64,000 bases of DNA from Dulcicalothrix desertica PCC 7102 (GTDB taxonomy: Bacteria > Cyanobacteriota > Cyanobacteriia > Cyanobacteriales > Nostocaceae): contig NZ_RSCL01000010.1 in NCBI RefSeq assembly GCF_003991905.1, forward strand, positions 124,001 to 188,000. Reading direction: 5' to 3'. This document shows, in pieces, positions 8,142 to 16,883 of this stretch. A model generated the notes under the pieces. It did no database searches, was not told where the DNA came from, and saw nothing but the letters and a program-made list of their open reading frames with translations. Numbering within the stretch: the first letter of the stretch is position 1; each line of letters begins with the position of its first letter. The position numbers and the translations under genes are program-made.

Positions 8142-9194
8142 ATGGAAAAATATAAAGACTTGATTAAAGATTATCCTTCTTTTGATGGATTAACTGAGGA
8201 AGCTCTTGAGGATAATACCAGTTTAAAAAAGACATTACATTTCATTGGTAAGAACAAACGTGTAGTTGATTTTGGCTGTGCTACAGGTTATTTAGCTCAG
8301 TTACTTAAACATAATGGTTGTGTAGTTACAGGAGTAGATTATAATCAAGAAGCAGCTCAAGAAGCAGAAAAGTACTGTCAAGAAGTTATAATTGCTGACT
8401 TAGATTTTACCAGCATCACAGAAATATTCCCTAACCAAAAGTTTGACGTTGCTGTTTTTGGAGATGTTTTAGAGCATCTCCGTAACCCTTGGAAAGTCTT
8501 AGAAGATACAAAGAATATATTACAGCCTGGTGGCTATGTAGTTGCTTCTATCCCAAATATTGCTCATGGAGCTATTCGTTTAGCTTTACTGCAAGGTAAA
8601 TTTGAATATACACAGTTTGGTATATTAGACAATACACATTTAAGATTTTTTACAAAAAAGACTATAAAACAATTGTTTGAAACAACAGGATATTTAGTTA
8701 AAGGAATTGATAGAACAAAATTAGATATTTTTACAGACGTTCATCTCGTTCCCTCTTTTCAGCGTGATGATTTCCATCAAGAAGTTATTGCCCAAATTGA
8801 ACAAGATGAGGAAGCAGACACTTTACAGTTTGTTATTCAAGCATTTCCTTGTACAGTTGAAGACAAGTACATGATATTAGAAAAACAGTATACTTGCTTA
8901 AACGAGCAATATTCCCAGCTTCTTGAAAAAAATCAGCAACTAGAGTCTCAATTAAAATATACACAGTCAGAACTAGCACTCACAGAGTCTATATTACAAG
9001 AATTGCAGCAAGCTCGAACAGAAGCAATTACTGAACAAGCACAATCTTCGGTAAAAATAGATATTTTAAATTCTCAAATTCAACAAAAAGAGTCAATGCT
9101 ACAAGACCTTGAGTATATGATTGTGGCAATGCAAACCAGTAAATTTTGGCAATTACGTGAAAAATGGTTTAAAATAAAAAGTTTTTTCAAGTAA
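8142..9194 (+). CDS. SAM-dependent methyltransferase with C-terminal coiled coil
   Basis: The 350-residue protein has a class I methyltransferase domain. Motif I is VVDFGCATGYLAQLL (about residues 43-57), an acidic VTGVDYN follows, then DVLEHLRNPW and LQPGGYVVASIPN. From about residue 243 it becomes a Gln/Glu-rich coiled coil, ending in a basic aromatic tail that contains MQTSKFWQLREKW. In ABC-exported glycans a cap methyltransferase joined to a coiled coil can set chain length (as in WbdD), so a chain-terminating role is plausible but inferred. The same MQTSKFW motif recurs near the N-terminus of the large glycosyltransferase at 13018. Confidence 0.8.
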   Translation: MEKYKDLIKDYPSFDGLTEEALEDNTSLKKTLHFIGKNKRVVDFGCATGYLAQLLKHNGCVVTGVDYNQEAAQEAEKYCQEVIIADLDFTSITEIFPNQKFDVAVFGDVLEHLRNPWKVLEDTKNILQPGGYVVASIPNIAHGAIRLALLQGKFEYTQFGILDNTHLRFFTKKTIKQLFETTGYLVKGIDRTKLDIFTDVHLVPSFQRDDFHQEVIAQIEQDEEADTLQFVIQAFPCTVEDKYMILEKQYTCLNEQYSQLLEKNQQLESQLKYTQSELALTESILQELQQARTEAITEQAQSSVKIDILNSQIQQKESMLQDLEYMIVAMQTSKFWQLREKWFKIKSFFK

Positions 9195-9286
9195 AATAAA
9201 TAAAAATATTACTGTTTACTGTCCATATTTTTGTATATGTAAATATATATAGAATTCATCATGTAGAAATAGCAAAATTGTTCGTA

Positions 9287-10771
9287 ATGAACTTATTATT
9301 TGTCATACATAACTGGGTTGGTTATGCTCCACACGGAGGTACGGAAGTTCACGCTATAACTTTAGTTGAAGCATTAGCACAGACTGAAAATAATCAAGTG
9401 TACGTATTATTTCCTGACACGAAAACAGCTAGTGACTGCAATAATTATATATTATTCAATATAAAAAATAAAACTTTCAAGCAAATAAACTTAAGTTACC
9501 CTGTCACTTCCGATTGTTACTCACATCAAGAATTTTTCGCTAAGTTTGAATTCATACTTTTACAACAAAACATTGATATAGTTCACATTTTTCATCTAAT
9601 TAGATTTCCTCTAAATACACCATTAATTGCCAAAAAAGCTGGTGCCAAGGTAATTATTTCTGTTTTTGATTACTATTTAATATGTCAACAATTTAATTTT
9701 TTGACAGAAAATAAAATTTTTTGTAATTATCCAAATATTACTATATCAACTTGTGATTTATGTTTAAAGCAAAATTTTAATTCTCAAGCAGGTACGCAAA
9801 ATACCCGAAGAAATACAATCTCACAAATACTCTACTACGCTGATGCTGTCCACTATTTGTGTCACGACCAATATAATCGATTTATTATAGCTTATCCATA
9901 TTTACAAGACAAACTTAACTTAATAATGGGTTTAGGCATCGGCGCCTTTTTTACAGAGCAAGATATACCCAATAAGTTAAATAACTTTGCATTACCTTTA
10001 AAAGTCGCTTGTGTAGGTAACTTTGATACGAACAAAGGAGCAGAATTAATTATACAAATTATCGATTACTATCAATCCACACAGCAAAATATTGAATTTC
10101 ATATATATGGAGATGTTCGTTATCCTTACTCAGACATTTTACCATCAGCAAATAAAAATGTTAAAGTGCATGGACAATACACTCCTGAAGAATTACCGAA
10201 CCTACTACAACAATGTCATATTGCTTTATTTGCCTCAATATGGCCTGAAACTTTTGTATTAGCTTTATCCGAAGTTTGGTCATGCGGCTTAATTCCAGTG
10301 GCGCCTAATATCGGAGCATTTCGTGAGCGAATTACTCATGGTAAAAACGGATTCCTTTACGAATTGACAGATTATGGTTCAATTATCACAATATTAGACA
10401 ATTTTCTAAAAATGACTACAGAAAGTTTCCTCAATTTACTCAAACAAGTTAGTAAAGTACAATACCCCTCCTTAGAATCTAATATTAATCAATATTTAGC
10501 ACTCTACACCCATATACAAAAAGCAAAATATGAACTTAACACTCTAGAACTACTATCGCGCGTCATTATCGAAGAACACCATATAGAAACCCGTCATATA
10601 GAAACATACCTAGAAATCCAACAATTACCAGACCCACAACAACCTATTCCTCCTATTCCTGAAAATAAACATCTTTTATATAAAGCATGGCAATACTACA
10701 AACAACAAGGATTACTCTCCACAATCAAACGCAGCGTGAATTACACTTGGCAACGGATACAAAAGATATAA
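9287..10771 (+). CDS. Family 4 glycosyltransferase
   Basis: From ATG 9287 the protein is 494 residues (a TTG three codons earlier is a weaker start). The N-terminal donor/acceptor domain begins MNLLFVIHNW followed by HGGTEVHAITLVEAL, the glycine-rich loop of GT4 enzymes. The C-terminal domain carries IWPETFVLALSEVWSCGLIPV, the sugar-nucleotide-binding ExxxxxxxE region, and GAFRERITHGKNGFLY. It would transfer a sugar from a nucleotide donor in the cytoplasm while the exported glycan is built. The last 85 bp overlap the annotated start of the next gene if that gene begins at 10687. The coding sequence is AT-rich, like its neighbours to 12735. Confidence 0.82.
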   Translation: MNLLFVIHNWVGYAPHGGTEVHAITLVEALAQTENNQVYVLFPDTKTASDCNNYILFNIKNKTFKQINLSYPVTSDCYSHQEFFAKFEFILLQQNIDIVHIFHLIRFPLNTPLIAKKAGAKVIISVFDYYLICQQFNFLTENKIFCNYPNITISTCDLCLKQNFNSQAGTQNTRRNTISQILYYADAVHYLCHDQYNRFIIAYPYLQDKLNLIMGLGIGAFFTEQDIPNKLNNFALPLKVACVGNFDTNKGAELIIQIIDYYQSTQQNIEFHIYGDVRYPYSDILPSANKNVKVHGQYTPEELPNLLQQCHIALFASIWPETFVLALSEVWSCGLIPVAPNIGAFRERITHGKNGFLYELTDYGSIITILDNFLKMTTESFLNLLKQVSKVQYPSLESNINQYLALYTHIQKAKYELNTLELLSRVIIEEHHIETRHIETYLEIQQLPDPQQPIPPIPENKHLLYKAWQYYKQQGLLSTIKRSVNYTWQRIQKI

Positions 10772-11757
10772 ATCAACCATCCGTTACATCCGTTACATCC
10801 GTTGCAAATTTTATCCTTCATTTTATTTGGATGCTTCCAGAACACTTAGATAGTAATCAACACATTCGTAAAATGCTGATATCAGAAGCAACACAATGTT
10901 ATTTTACAATTCAATTTTATCAGAGCGAAACTTATCTAGACGAAGCACGTAAAACAAAACAACCAGATTTAATATTATTATTTGGCTCATTCTATAAACC
11001 CAATACAGATATATACAACCTCATCACACAAACAATTCGTTACTTAGGAACTCGTGTCGCTGCTTGGATAACAGAAGACCCTTATGAGTTTGATTGTAAT
11101 TACTTATTACCAAAACTAGTTGATTTTGTATTTAGTAACGACAAAAACTCATGTAACTATTATCATTCTCAAAATGTTTACCACTTACCCTTAGCATCTG
11201 CATCTAATACATTAGAACCACTGACAGAACCTGAATGGGATTTTGTATTTTGCGGTGTAGGGTTTCCGAACCGTATTGATATTATCGAAGGATTGCAAGA
11301 CATCCTGAAAAATTACTCAACATTAATTATCGGGTCAAATTGGTCAAAACAAATTACCGAAAACTTTTTCACACGTACTCAAGTTGATTACGACGAACTA
11401 ATATCAATTTATAGAAATAGCAAAATAGTCTTAAACCTATCACGAAACCATAACATCGCAAACCACATCTATGAAATAGTACCATCCACAGTGGCGCCGA
11501 GAACATTTGAAGTAGCAGCAATGGGAATATTTCAACTAGTCTTCTTCGACCGACCAGAAATACACGAATATTTCACCGAAGAAGAAATAATAACCTTTAG
11601 CAGCAAACAAGAATTTGCATATCTAGCAGATAAATACATAAACAACCCTCAACTACGCCATAGCATAGCTAACAAAGCCAAACAAAAAGTAGATAAAGAA
11701 CACCTATATAGACACAGACTACAAACACTAGTCCAACAAGTCCTCAATAATCTCTAA
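10687..11757 (+). CDS. CgeB-like glycosyltransferase (start uncertain)
   Basis: The product is up to 356 residues. It resembles the CgeB / DUF3880 glycosyltransferase group: LILLFGSFYKPN, AAWITEDPYEFD, DFVFSNDK, WDFVFCGVGFPNR and a C-terminal PRTFEVAAMG...FFDRPEIHEYF. The first 40 codons overlap the preceding gene and include PSVTSVTSVAN, which is translated from a short dispersed repeat (10781-10807). The Rossmann-like first strand (FILHFIW) lies just after it, and the next ATG (10831) would cut into that strand. The true N-terminus is therefore unclear; the repeat may have altered it. It is a paralogue of the following gene. Confidence 0.7.
   Translation: MAILQTTRITLHNQTQRELHLATDTKDINQPSVTSVTSVANFILHFIWMLPEHLDSNQHIRKMLISEATQCYFTIQFYQSETYLDEARKTKQPDLILLFGSFYKPNTDIYNLITQTIRYLGTRVAAWITEDPYEFDCNYLLPKLVDFVFSNDKNSCNYYHSQNVYHLPLASASNTLEPLTEPEWDFVFCGVGFPNRIDIIEGLQDILKNYSTLIIGSNWSKQITENFFTRTQVDYDELISIYRNSKIVLNLSRNHNIANHIYEIVPSTVAPRTFEVAAMGIFQLVFFDRPEIHEYFTEEEIITFSSKQEFAYLADKYINNPQLRHSIANKAKQKVDKEHLYRHRLQTLVQQVLNNL
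10781..10807. repeat. ATCCGTTACATCCGTTGC repeat
   Basis: Three units of ATCCGTTAC/ATCCGTTGC at the junction of two glycosyltransferase genes. The same family is seen at 38789-38820, 39536-39562, 39607-39636, 54831-54868 and 55147-55180. Confidence 0.8.
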
Positions 11758-11760
11758 TTC

Positions 11761-12735
11761 ATGATAAATCGTATATTAATCCACAACACCAAAACAACAA
11801 ATAACAATTACCACCTACTCCACTCCCTATGGCAAGCATTTAAAGAAACATCACTACAAATACAAATATCCCAACCACAAACACTACAGCTATTCATCAA
11901 AAACTTCCAACCCGAACTCATAATATGCTTCGGAGGAGAACAAATATCACCAACAATTGAACACCTCAAACTCCCTAACACCAAATGGATATTATGGACA
12001 ACAGAAGACCCGTTTGAAATAAACTTTAACAAACAAATCGCAAAACACTTTGACATTGTACTAACATCAGACAAAGCCAGCCAAAACTTATACAGCCATC
12101 CTCATTGTTACTACCTTCCCTTCGCAGCATCCAAAAACTGGTTTTATCATCCAGTAATCAAACAACCCTCAAAACTACTATACGATTTAATTTTTATAGG
12201 TACAGCTTGGCCCAACCGTATTAGCTTCCTCAAAGAACTAATAAGCTTACTCAAACAAAACCATCTTACCAGTAGATTTATACTGCCAACAAATTCTCAC
12301 ATACCTCAAGACACACTATCAGATATAGACATTATCAAATTTGAACGTGACTTTCGACTGGCGCCTACTGACTTAGCCAACCTGCAAAACCATTCATTAT
12401 TTGCGCTAACACTATTTCGAGACTTTTCCGGTGACGGCAACCCAAGACCCCAAAGTTCACCAACCAACAGATTTTACGAAACAGCCCTAGCTGGCACAGG
12501 ACAGATAATTGTATCAAATGACATCAGCATACCAGAATTTTACCCAGAAATAAAAGACCATATTTTTCAACTACAAAACGCGCACGAAATAATAGATACA
12601 ATAACCTACGTAAAAGAAAACTTTGAAATTAGGAATTGCGCGGCTTCATCTGTCCAGCAATTTGTTATAGATAATCACTCTTATTTACATCGAGTTAGAG
12701 AATTACTAAAGATAGTTGATAGTTTAAATAGCTAA
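11761..12735 (+). CDS. CgeB-like glycosyltransferase, paralogue of the preceding gene
   Basis: The 324-residue protein shares landmarks with the upstream gene: ELIICFGGEQ, KWILWTTEDPFEINF, DIVLTSDKAS, YLPFAASKNW, DLIFIGTAWPNR and a C-terminal NRFYETALAGTGQIIVSNDIS. These match the CgeB/Glyco_trans_1_2 type. It starts 3 bases after the upstream stop, so the two are probably co-transcribed and arose by tandem duplication. The coding strand is strongly A-rich in its first half, unlike flanking core genes, which hints at a different origin or relaxed codon use. The donor and acceptor sugars cannot be predicted. Confidence 0.75.
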   Translation: MINRILIHNTKTTNNNYHLLHSLWQAFKETSLQIQISQPQTLQLFIKNFQPELIICFGGEQISPTIEHLKLPNTKWILWTTEDPFEINFNKQIAKHFDIVLTSDKASQNLYSHPHCYYLPFAASKNWFYHPVIKQPSKLLYDLIFIGTAWPNRISFLKELISLLKQNHLTSRFILPTNSHIPQDTLSDIDIIKFERDFRLAPTDLANLQNHSLFALTLFRDFSGDGNPRPQSSPTNRFYETALAGTGQIIVSNDISIPEFYPEIKDHIFQLQNAHEIIDTITYVKENFEIRNCAASSVQQFVIDNHSYLHRVRELLKIVDSLNS

Positions 12736-12857
12736 CATTTTATACAGTGATACTTTATACTTAATTAAAGCTCTTAGATTTAGAGCATTGAGCATCCTGA
12801 TATCAATAATTTTTCAAGAATAAATAGTCAACCATTAAATAAATTTTATATCATTTT

Positions 12858-12982
12858 GATCCCCCCTAACCCCCCTTAATAAGGGGGGAACAAGATAAAA
12901 AGCCTTTCTTAAAAAAGGGAGAACTAGAGTTAATAGCAAAATAACTCTTAGCCCCCCTTATTAAGGGGGGTTGGGGGGATTA
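12858..12982. mobile_element. ~125-bp MITE-like element with C-run/G-run terminal inverted repeats
   Basis: The left end reads GATCCCCCCTAACCCCCCTT and the right end is its near-complement, AAGGGGGGTTGGGGGGAT. The ends hold further internal inverted runs (TTAATAAGGGGGG and CCCCCTTATTAA). The interior has no coding sequence, so this is a non-autonomous element and not an insertion sequence. It fills most of the 282-bp gap between two glycosyltransferase genes. A minimal related hairpin lies at 56721-56744. Confidence 0.75.
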
Positions 12983-13017
12983 AACCCGCAGTTAAAGAAC
13001 TATAGGAATTAATACAA

Positions 13018-15633
13018 ATGGTTAGTGAATTTGAGGCAAAGCAAACACAAACTCAATTACGCACAACCCAGCTAGAATTAGAACACATCAAAGCGCAGTT
13101 ACAAGCAACACAAGCCGAATTAGCACAATCACAGGGACTCGTATCCTGGATGCAGACGAGCAAGTTTTGGAAACTTCGTCTTCAATTCATAGAATCAAGA
13201 AATAAAATTAAACAAGTTCAACAAAAATTACAAGCAATATTACTTAAGAAACATTTTATACAAAATCAACTAACATCAACATCATCAGATATAAACTTTT
13301 ATCATATCAACTTACCTCGCTATATACCAGAAAAGCCCACAGTATTACTAATAGTTGAAGAAACTTTACCGCAGTGTTTTCGCTATCGTGTTCAGCAAAA
13401 ACTCGAACAATTACAAGCATTAAAATATCAAGTTAGTTGGGTGTCTTGGCGCCATTACAAACAAGCACAAGCGCAGTTACATTTTTGTCATATTGCCATA
13501 TTTTATCGAGTCCCAGCATTTCGAGAAGTAGTAGAGACAATTAAATACGCAAAATCACTTAATAAAATTGTATTTTTTGACATCGATGACTTGATATTTA
13601 ATGGTGATGCATACCCCGAACCATACGAGAACCTAGTAGGACAAGTATCACCCGATGAATACGAAGGTTTGGTGCAAGGAGTTAAATTTTACCGTGAAGC
13701 ATTAACATTATGTGATTATGCCATCGCTTCTACTCCTGCACTTGCTGAAGAAATGGAACGTGTGATTGGTGAAGGCGCCGTTTGGTGTCACCGCAATGCA
13801 ATTGACAGCACGCTACTGCAATTTATGCACACGCAGTCTCCTAAAATCACACGCGCTTACATATCGATTTTTTATGGCAGTGGTACAAAAACTCATGATG
13901 CTGATTTTTTAATAGCGGCGCCAGCAATTGCCCGCATCATGGAAAAATACCCAAACGTTCGACTAACTATAGTCGGATATCTAACGCTTCCAGATTTATT
14001 GGCGCCTTACCAAGATAGAGTAGACCGAATTGGACTATTGAGTAATCTAGAAGTGTATTGGGAATTTCTTTGTCAAGCTGATATAAATATTGCACCACTC
14101 AAATCAAACCTGTTTAACGACTGTAAAAGCGAAATCAAATGGTTAGAAGCAGCAATATTAGGAGTTCCTTCGGTTGTCACTGATACCAAAATGTATCTAG
14201 AAGTTTTACAAGACGGTGAAGATGTTTTAATTGCCTCTACACAACAAGAATGGTTTGAGAAACTTGACCAAATGATAGGTGACAGCCAATACCGTCTTTA
14301 TATTGCACATCAAGCAAAACAAAAAGCCTTACGGGAGTATCATCCCACTGTAATGGCAGAAAATTTCCAAATTATTCTTGAAAACGCAATCTTAGAAGCA
14401 GTATCACAACACCGTGCAATACAAAAGCAAACTAAGACAAAATTACTATTTGTCAATGTCTTATATCCACCTCAAGCCCTAGGTGGAGCAACAGGTGTAG
14501 TCAAAAATATAATTGACACCCTAAAAGAAAAATTTGATGACCGTTACGAAATTTCTGTTTTTACCTACGACTTACACAACCCCAACGGTTATGAACTATG
14601 TGAATACCTTCAAGACTCAATTCACGTTACCCGTCTAAGTTTACCTCCCTATCCCGATATCGACTGGCGCTATCAAGACCAAAGGGTATACGAAATTTTT
14701 TCTCAATACCTTAAATTAACGCAACCAGACTTAATACACTTCCACTGTATACAGCGACTAACTGCATCAGTTCTCGAAGCCGCTAGTGACTTAAACATTC
14801 CTTCCATCGTTACCGTACATGATGCGTGGTGGATATGCGACCACCAATTTATGCTCGACCGTGATGGAGTCGAAAGGAATTTTCACCAAAATGACCCTTT
14901 AGTAGTCGCGCGTTACGCTGATGATTTAAATAAGTCACTTGCTCGGCGCCGCTACTTAGCACAACAGTTAAACCGTGCCAAACTAATCCTCGCCGTTTCT
15001 GACTTTCAAGCTTCCTTATATAGTCTTAACGGTTTTACTCAAATTCAAGTCAACCGCAACGGCATCAAACCCTTACCAGTTCTAGCGCGAACTCCATCAA
15101 AACGCATTCGCTTAGGTTTCGCTGGTGGAATTTGTGTCCATAAAGGATATTACTTTCTCAAAGAAGCCATCATAGCAGCAAATCTTTATAAAACAGAAGT
15201 CACAGTAATTGACTTATTTATAGACTCAGGTTTACCAAGACATGAAACCTGGGGTAGCACTCCAGTTCAATTGATACCAAAGCTGCCACACGAAAGAATG
15301 GCTGACTTTTATAGTCAAATTGATGTTTTAGTGGCGCCGTCATTATGGTCAGAAAGCTTTGGTTTAATCACGCGCGAAGCCACTTTAGCAGGAGTCTGGG
15401 TAGTCGCTTCCAATAAAGGTGGACTTGCAGAAGATATTTGTCCAGGTATAACTGGAGACATTTTTTCTCCTGACGATATAAATGAATTAATTGAGATTTT
15501 AAAACGAATTGAACAGGCGCCTGAAAAATACCAGAAGCAACTTGTACCTAATACTCAACACATACGAAGAATCGAAGAACAAATAAACGAACTAGAAACA
15601 ATTTACGAATCTATCGTTTTAAATCATTCGTAA
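13018..15633 (+). CDS. Large two-domain glycosyltransferase with N-terminal coiled coil
   Basis: The 871-residue protein starts with a Gln-rich coiled coil (residues 1-42) and the motif WMQTSKFWKLR (44-54). The first glycosyltransferase domain (about 100-455) includes VLLIVEETLPQCFRYRVQQK, FFDIDDLIF and SEIKWLEAAILGVPSVVTDT. The second (about 475-870) is a GT4 enzyme with LLFVNVLYPPQALGGATGVV, VTVHDAWWICDHQF, AGGICVHKGY and LWSESFGLITREATLAGVWVV. Two catalytic units in one chain could add two linkages in sequence while the coiled coil docks on a partner; that is inference. The ATG follows a repeat-rich gap and is the first start in frame. Confidence 0.82.
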   Translation: MVSEFEAKQTQTQLRTTQLELEHIKAQLQATQAELAQSQGLVSWMQTSKFWKLRLQFIESRNKIKQVQQKLQAILLKKHFIQNQLTSTSSDINFYHINLPRYIPEKPTVLLIVEETLPQCFRYRVQQKLEQLQALKYQVSWVSWRHYKQAQAQLHFCHIAIFYRVPAFREVVETIKYAKSLNKIVFFDIDDLIFNGDAYPEPYENLVGQVSPDEYEGLVQGVKFYREALTLCDYAIASTPALAEEMERVIGEGAVWCHRNAIDSTLLQFMHTQSPKITRAYISIFYGSGTKTHDADFLIAAPAIARIMEKYPNVRLTIVGYLTLPDLLAPYQDRVDRIGLLSNLEVYWEFLCQADINIAPLKSNLFNDCKSEIKWLEAAILGVPSVVTDTKMYLEVLQDGEDVLIASTQQEWFEKLDQMIGDSQYRLYIAHQAKQKALREYHPTVMAENFQIILENAILEAVSQHRAIQKQTKTKLLFVNVLYPPQALGGATGVVKNIIDTLKEKFDDRYEISVFTYDLHNPNGYELCEYLQDSIHVTRLSLPPYPDIDWRYQDQRVYEIFSQYLKLTQPDLIHFHCIQRLTASVLEAASDLNIPSIVTVHDAWWICDHQFMLDRDGVERNFHQNDPLVVARYADDLNKSLARRRYLAQQLNRAKLILAVSDFQASLYSLNGFTQIQVNRNGIKPLPVLARTPSKRIRLGFAGGICVHKGYYFLKEAIIAANLYKTEVTVIDLFIDSGLPRHETWGSTPVQLIPKLPHERMADFYSQIDVLVAPSLWSESFGLITREATLAGVWVVASNKGGLAEDICPGITGDIFSPDDINELIEILKRIEQAPEKYQKQLVPNTQHIRRIEEQINELETIYESIVLNHS

Positions 15634-15643
15634 CAAACCCAAA

Positions 15644-15673
15644 TGTAGAGACGCGATTAATCGCGTCTCTACA
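15644..15673. repeat. Perfect 30-bp palindrome of the GTAGAGACG family
   Basis: Arms TGTAGAGACGCGATT and complement, perfect over 15 bp, between two glycosyltransferase genes. Confidence 0.88.
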
Positions 15674-15707
15674 TCGCGTCTTATTTTATTAAAAAATAAT
15701 CCAAAAC

Positions 15708-16637
15708 GTGAAACAAATCAAAGTTTTAGTATACATTACAGCTTACGAAGATAATCAAGCTGTAAAAACTTGCGTTAGAGCTATTCAAAATCAATCATTT
15801 CCAATTGATAAAATTTTTATTATAGATAATTCCCGTATTGAGCCTGTTTCACTTAGTAACTCAAAAAATATTATTATCGAACGTCACCCAGAAAATATAG
15901 GTATCGGCGCCGGATTGAATATAGCTTTAAATTTAGCACAAGCTCAAGGATATGATTTTTTATGGGCTTTCGACCAAGATAGTGTACCTGCACCAGATTG
16001 TCTAGAGATACTTTTAGAAGCGCATCAAAGATTATCTGGACAATATGAAATTGGTATTATTGCTCCAACTGCAATTGATGTAAAAACTAATACTGTTGTT
16101 GAAGGCGCCGTATTTGCAAAGTACCGTTTTATTGGATGCCAACACATAAATCAAATAGACTTTTACAAATGTGACGCTCCCATTACCTCTGGCTCATTAA
16201 TTTCTATAGAAAAAGCTAAAACAATTTCTCCTCCACGTGCCGAATTATTTATTGACGGAATAGACCTCGATTATGGACTGCGATTGAGATATAAAGGTTA
16301 TTCTAATTTGATTATTACTAAAGCTACCATGCAGCATAACTTTGGTAATCCCTTAGCTGTCAAATTTTTATATAAAAAATATTATATACATAAATACTCT
16401 GTGCTACGCCATTACTACATTTGTCGTAATCACACATATTTAGATATTAAATACGCTCAAGGATGGTATCGTTTATTAAGTTTAAAATATCGCATTAAAT
16501 ACACAATTTGCACTGTTGTTAAAATTGTGTTATTTGATACCGAACAAAGACAGCTTAAGGTTTGTGCTTGTTTGGTAGGAACTTATCAAGGTTTGATAAA
16601 ACAACTAGACAAAACATTAATTGACCCAATTAAGTAA
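15708..16637 (+). CDS. Family 2 glycosyltransferase, rhamnosyltransferase-like
   Basis: The 309-residue protein has the GT-A fold of family 2: a start VLVYITAYEDNQAVKTCVRA, the IDNS turn, a glycine loop ENIGIGAGLNIAL and the metal-binding FDQDS near residue 88. A downstream DGIDLDYGLRLRYKG takes the place of the usual ED catalytic region of rhamnosyltransferases. It likely adds a deoxysugar or hexose to the exported glycan at the membrane face. The start is GTG at 15708, 34 bp after a palindromic repeat; no clear ribosome binding site is visible. It is the last gene of the polysaccharide locus. Confidence 0.82.
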   Translation: MKQIKVLVYITAYEDNQAVKTCVRAIQNQSFPIDKIFIIDNSRIEPVSLSNSKNIIIERHPENIGIGAGLNIALNLAQAQGYDFLWAFDQDSVPAPDCLEILLEAHQRLSGQYEIGIIAPTAIDVKTNTVVEGAVFAKYRFIGCQHINQIDFYKCDAPITSGSLISIEKAKTISPPRAELFIDGIDLDYGLRLRYKGYSNLIITKATMQHNFGNPLAVKFLYKKYYIHKYSVLRHYYICRNHTYLDIKYAQGWYRLLSLKYRIKYTICTVVKIVLFDTEQRQLKVCACLVGTYQGLIKQLDKTLIDPIK

Positions 16638-16852
16638 AATACAAAGATTTAAAAGTTTTAAGTAACTTTTACAATAAACCTCTTGTAATAAACTTCTTGT
16701 GGGATGGGCATCGCAAGCCCTGTCCCTCTTCACAATCTAAATTAGTCTATCAAAATAAAAACATGGAAGCATGCTGCACCGCTAATCCTATCTAAGAAAG
16801 ACCAAACCGGAAAAGCTTTGCAGCAGGCTGATGTTTTTAATTAGTGTAGGAT

Positions 16853-16877
16853 GCGCCCTTTATTTAAAGAGGGCGCC
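16853..16877 (-). terminator. Hairpin downstream of the RNA helicase gene
   Basis: GCGCCCT...AGGGCGC form a stem around TTATTTAA, seven bases beyond the stop codon of the helicase gene. A T-tract after it on the minus strand is weak. Confidence 0.55.
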
Positions 16878-16883
16878 TAAAAG

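Noticed and set aside
12858-12982. Insertion sequence
   Set aside because: Only about 125 bp long with no transposase, so it is listed as a MITE-like element.
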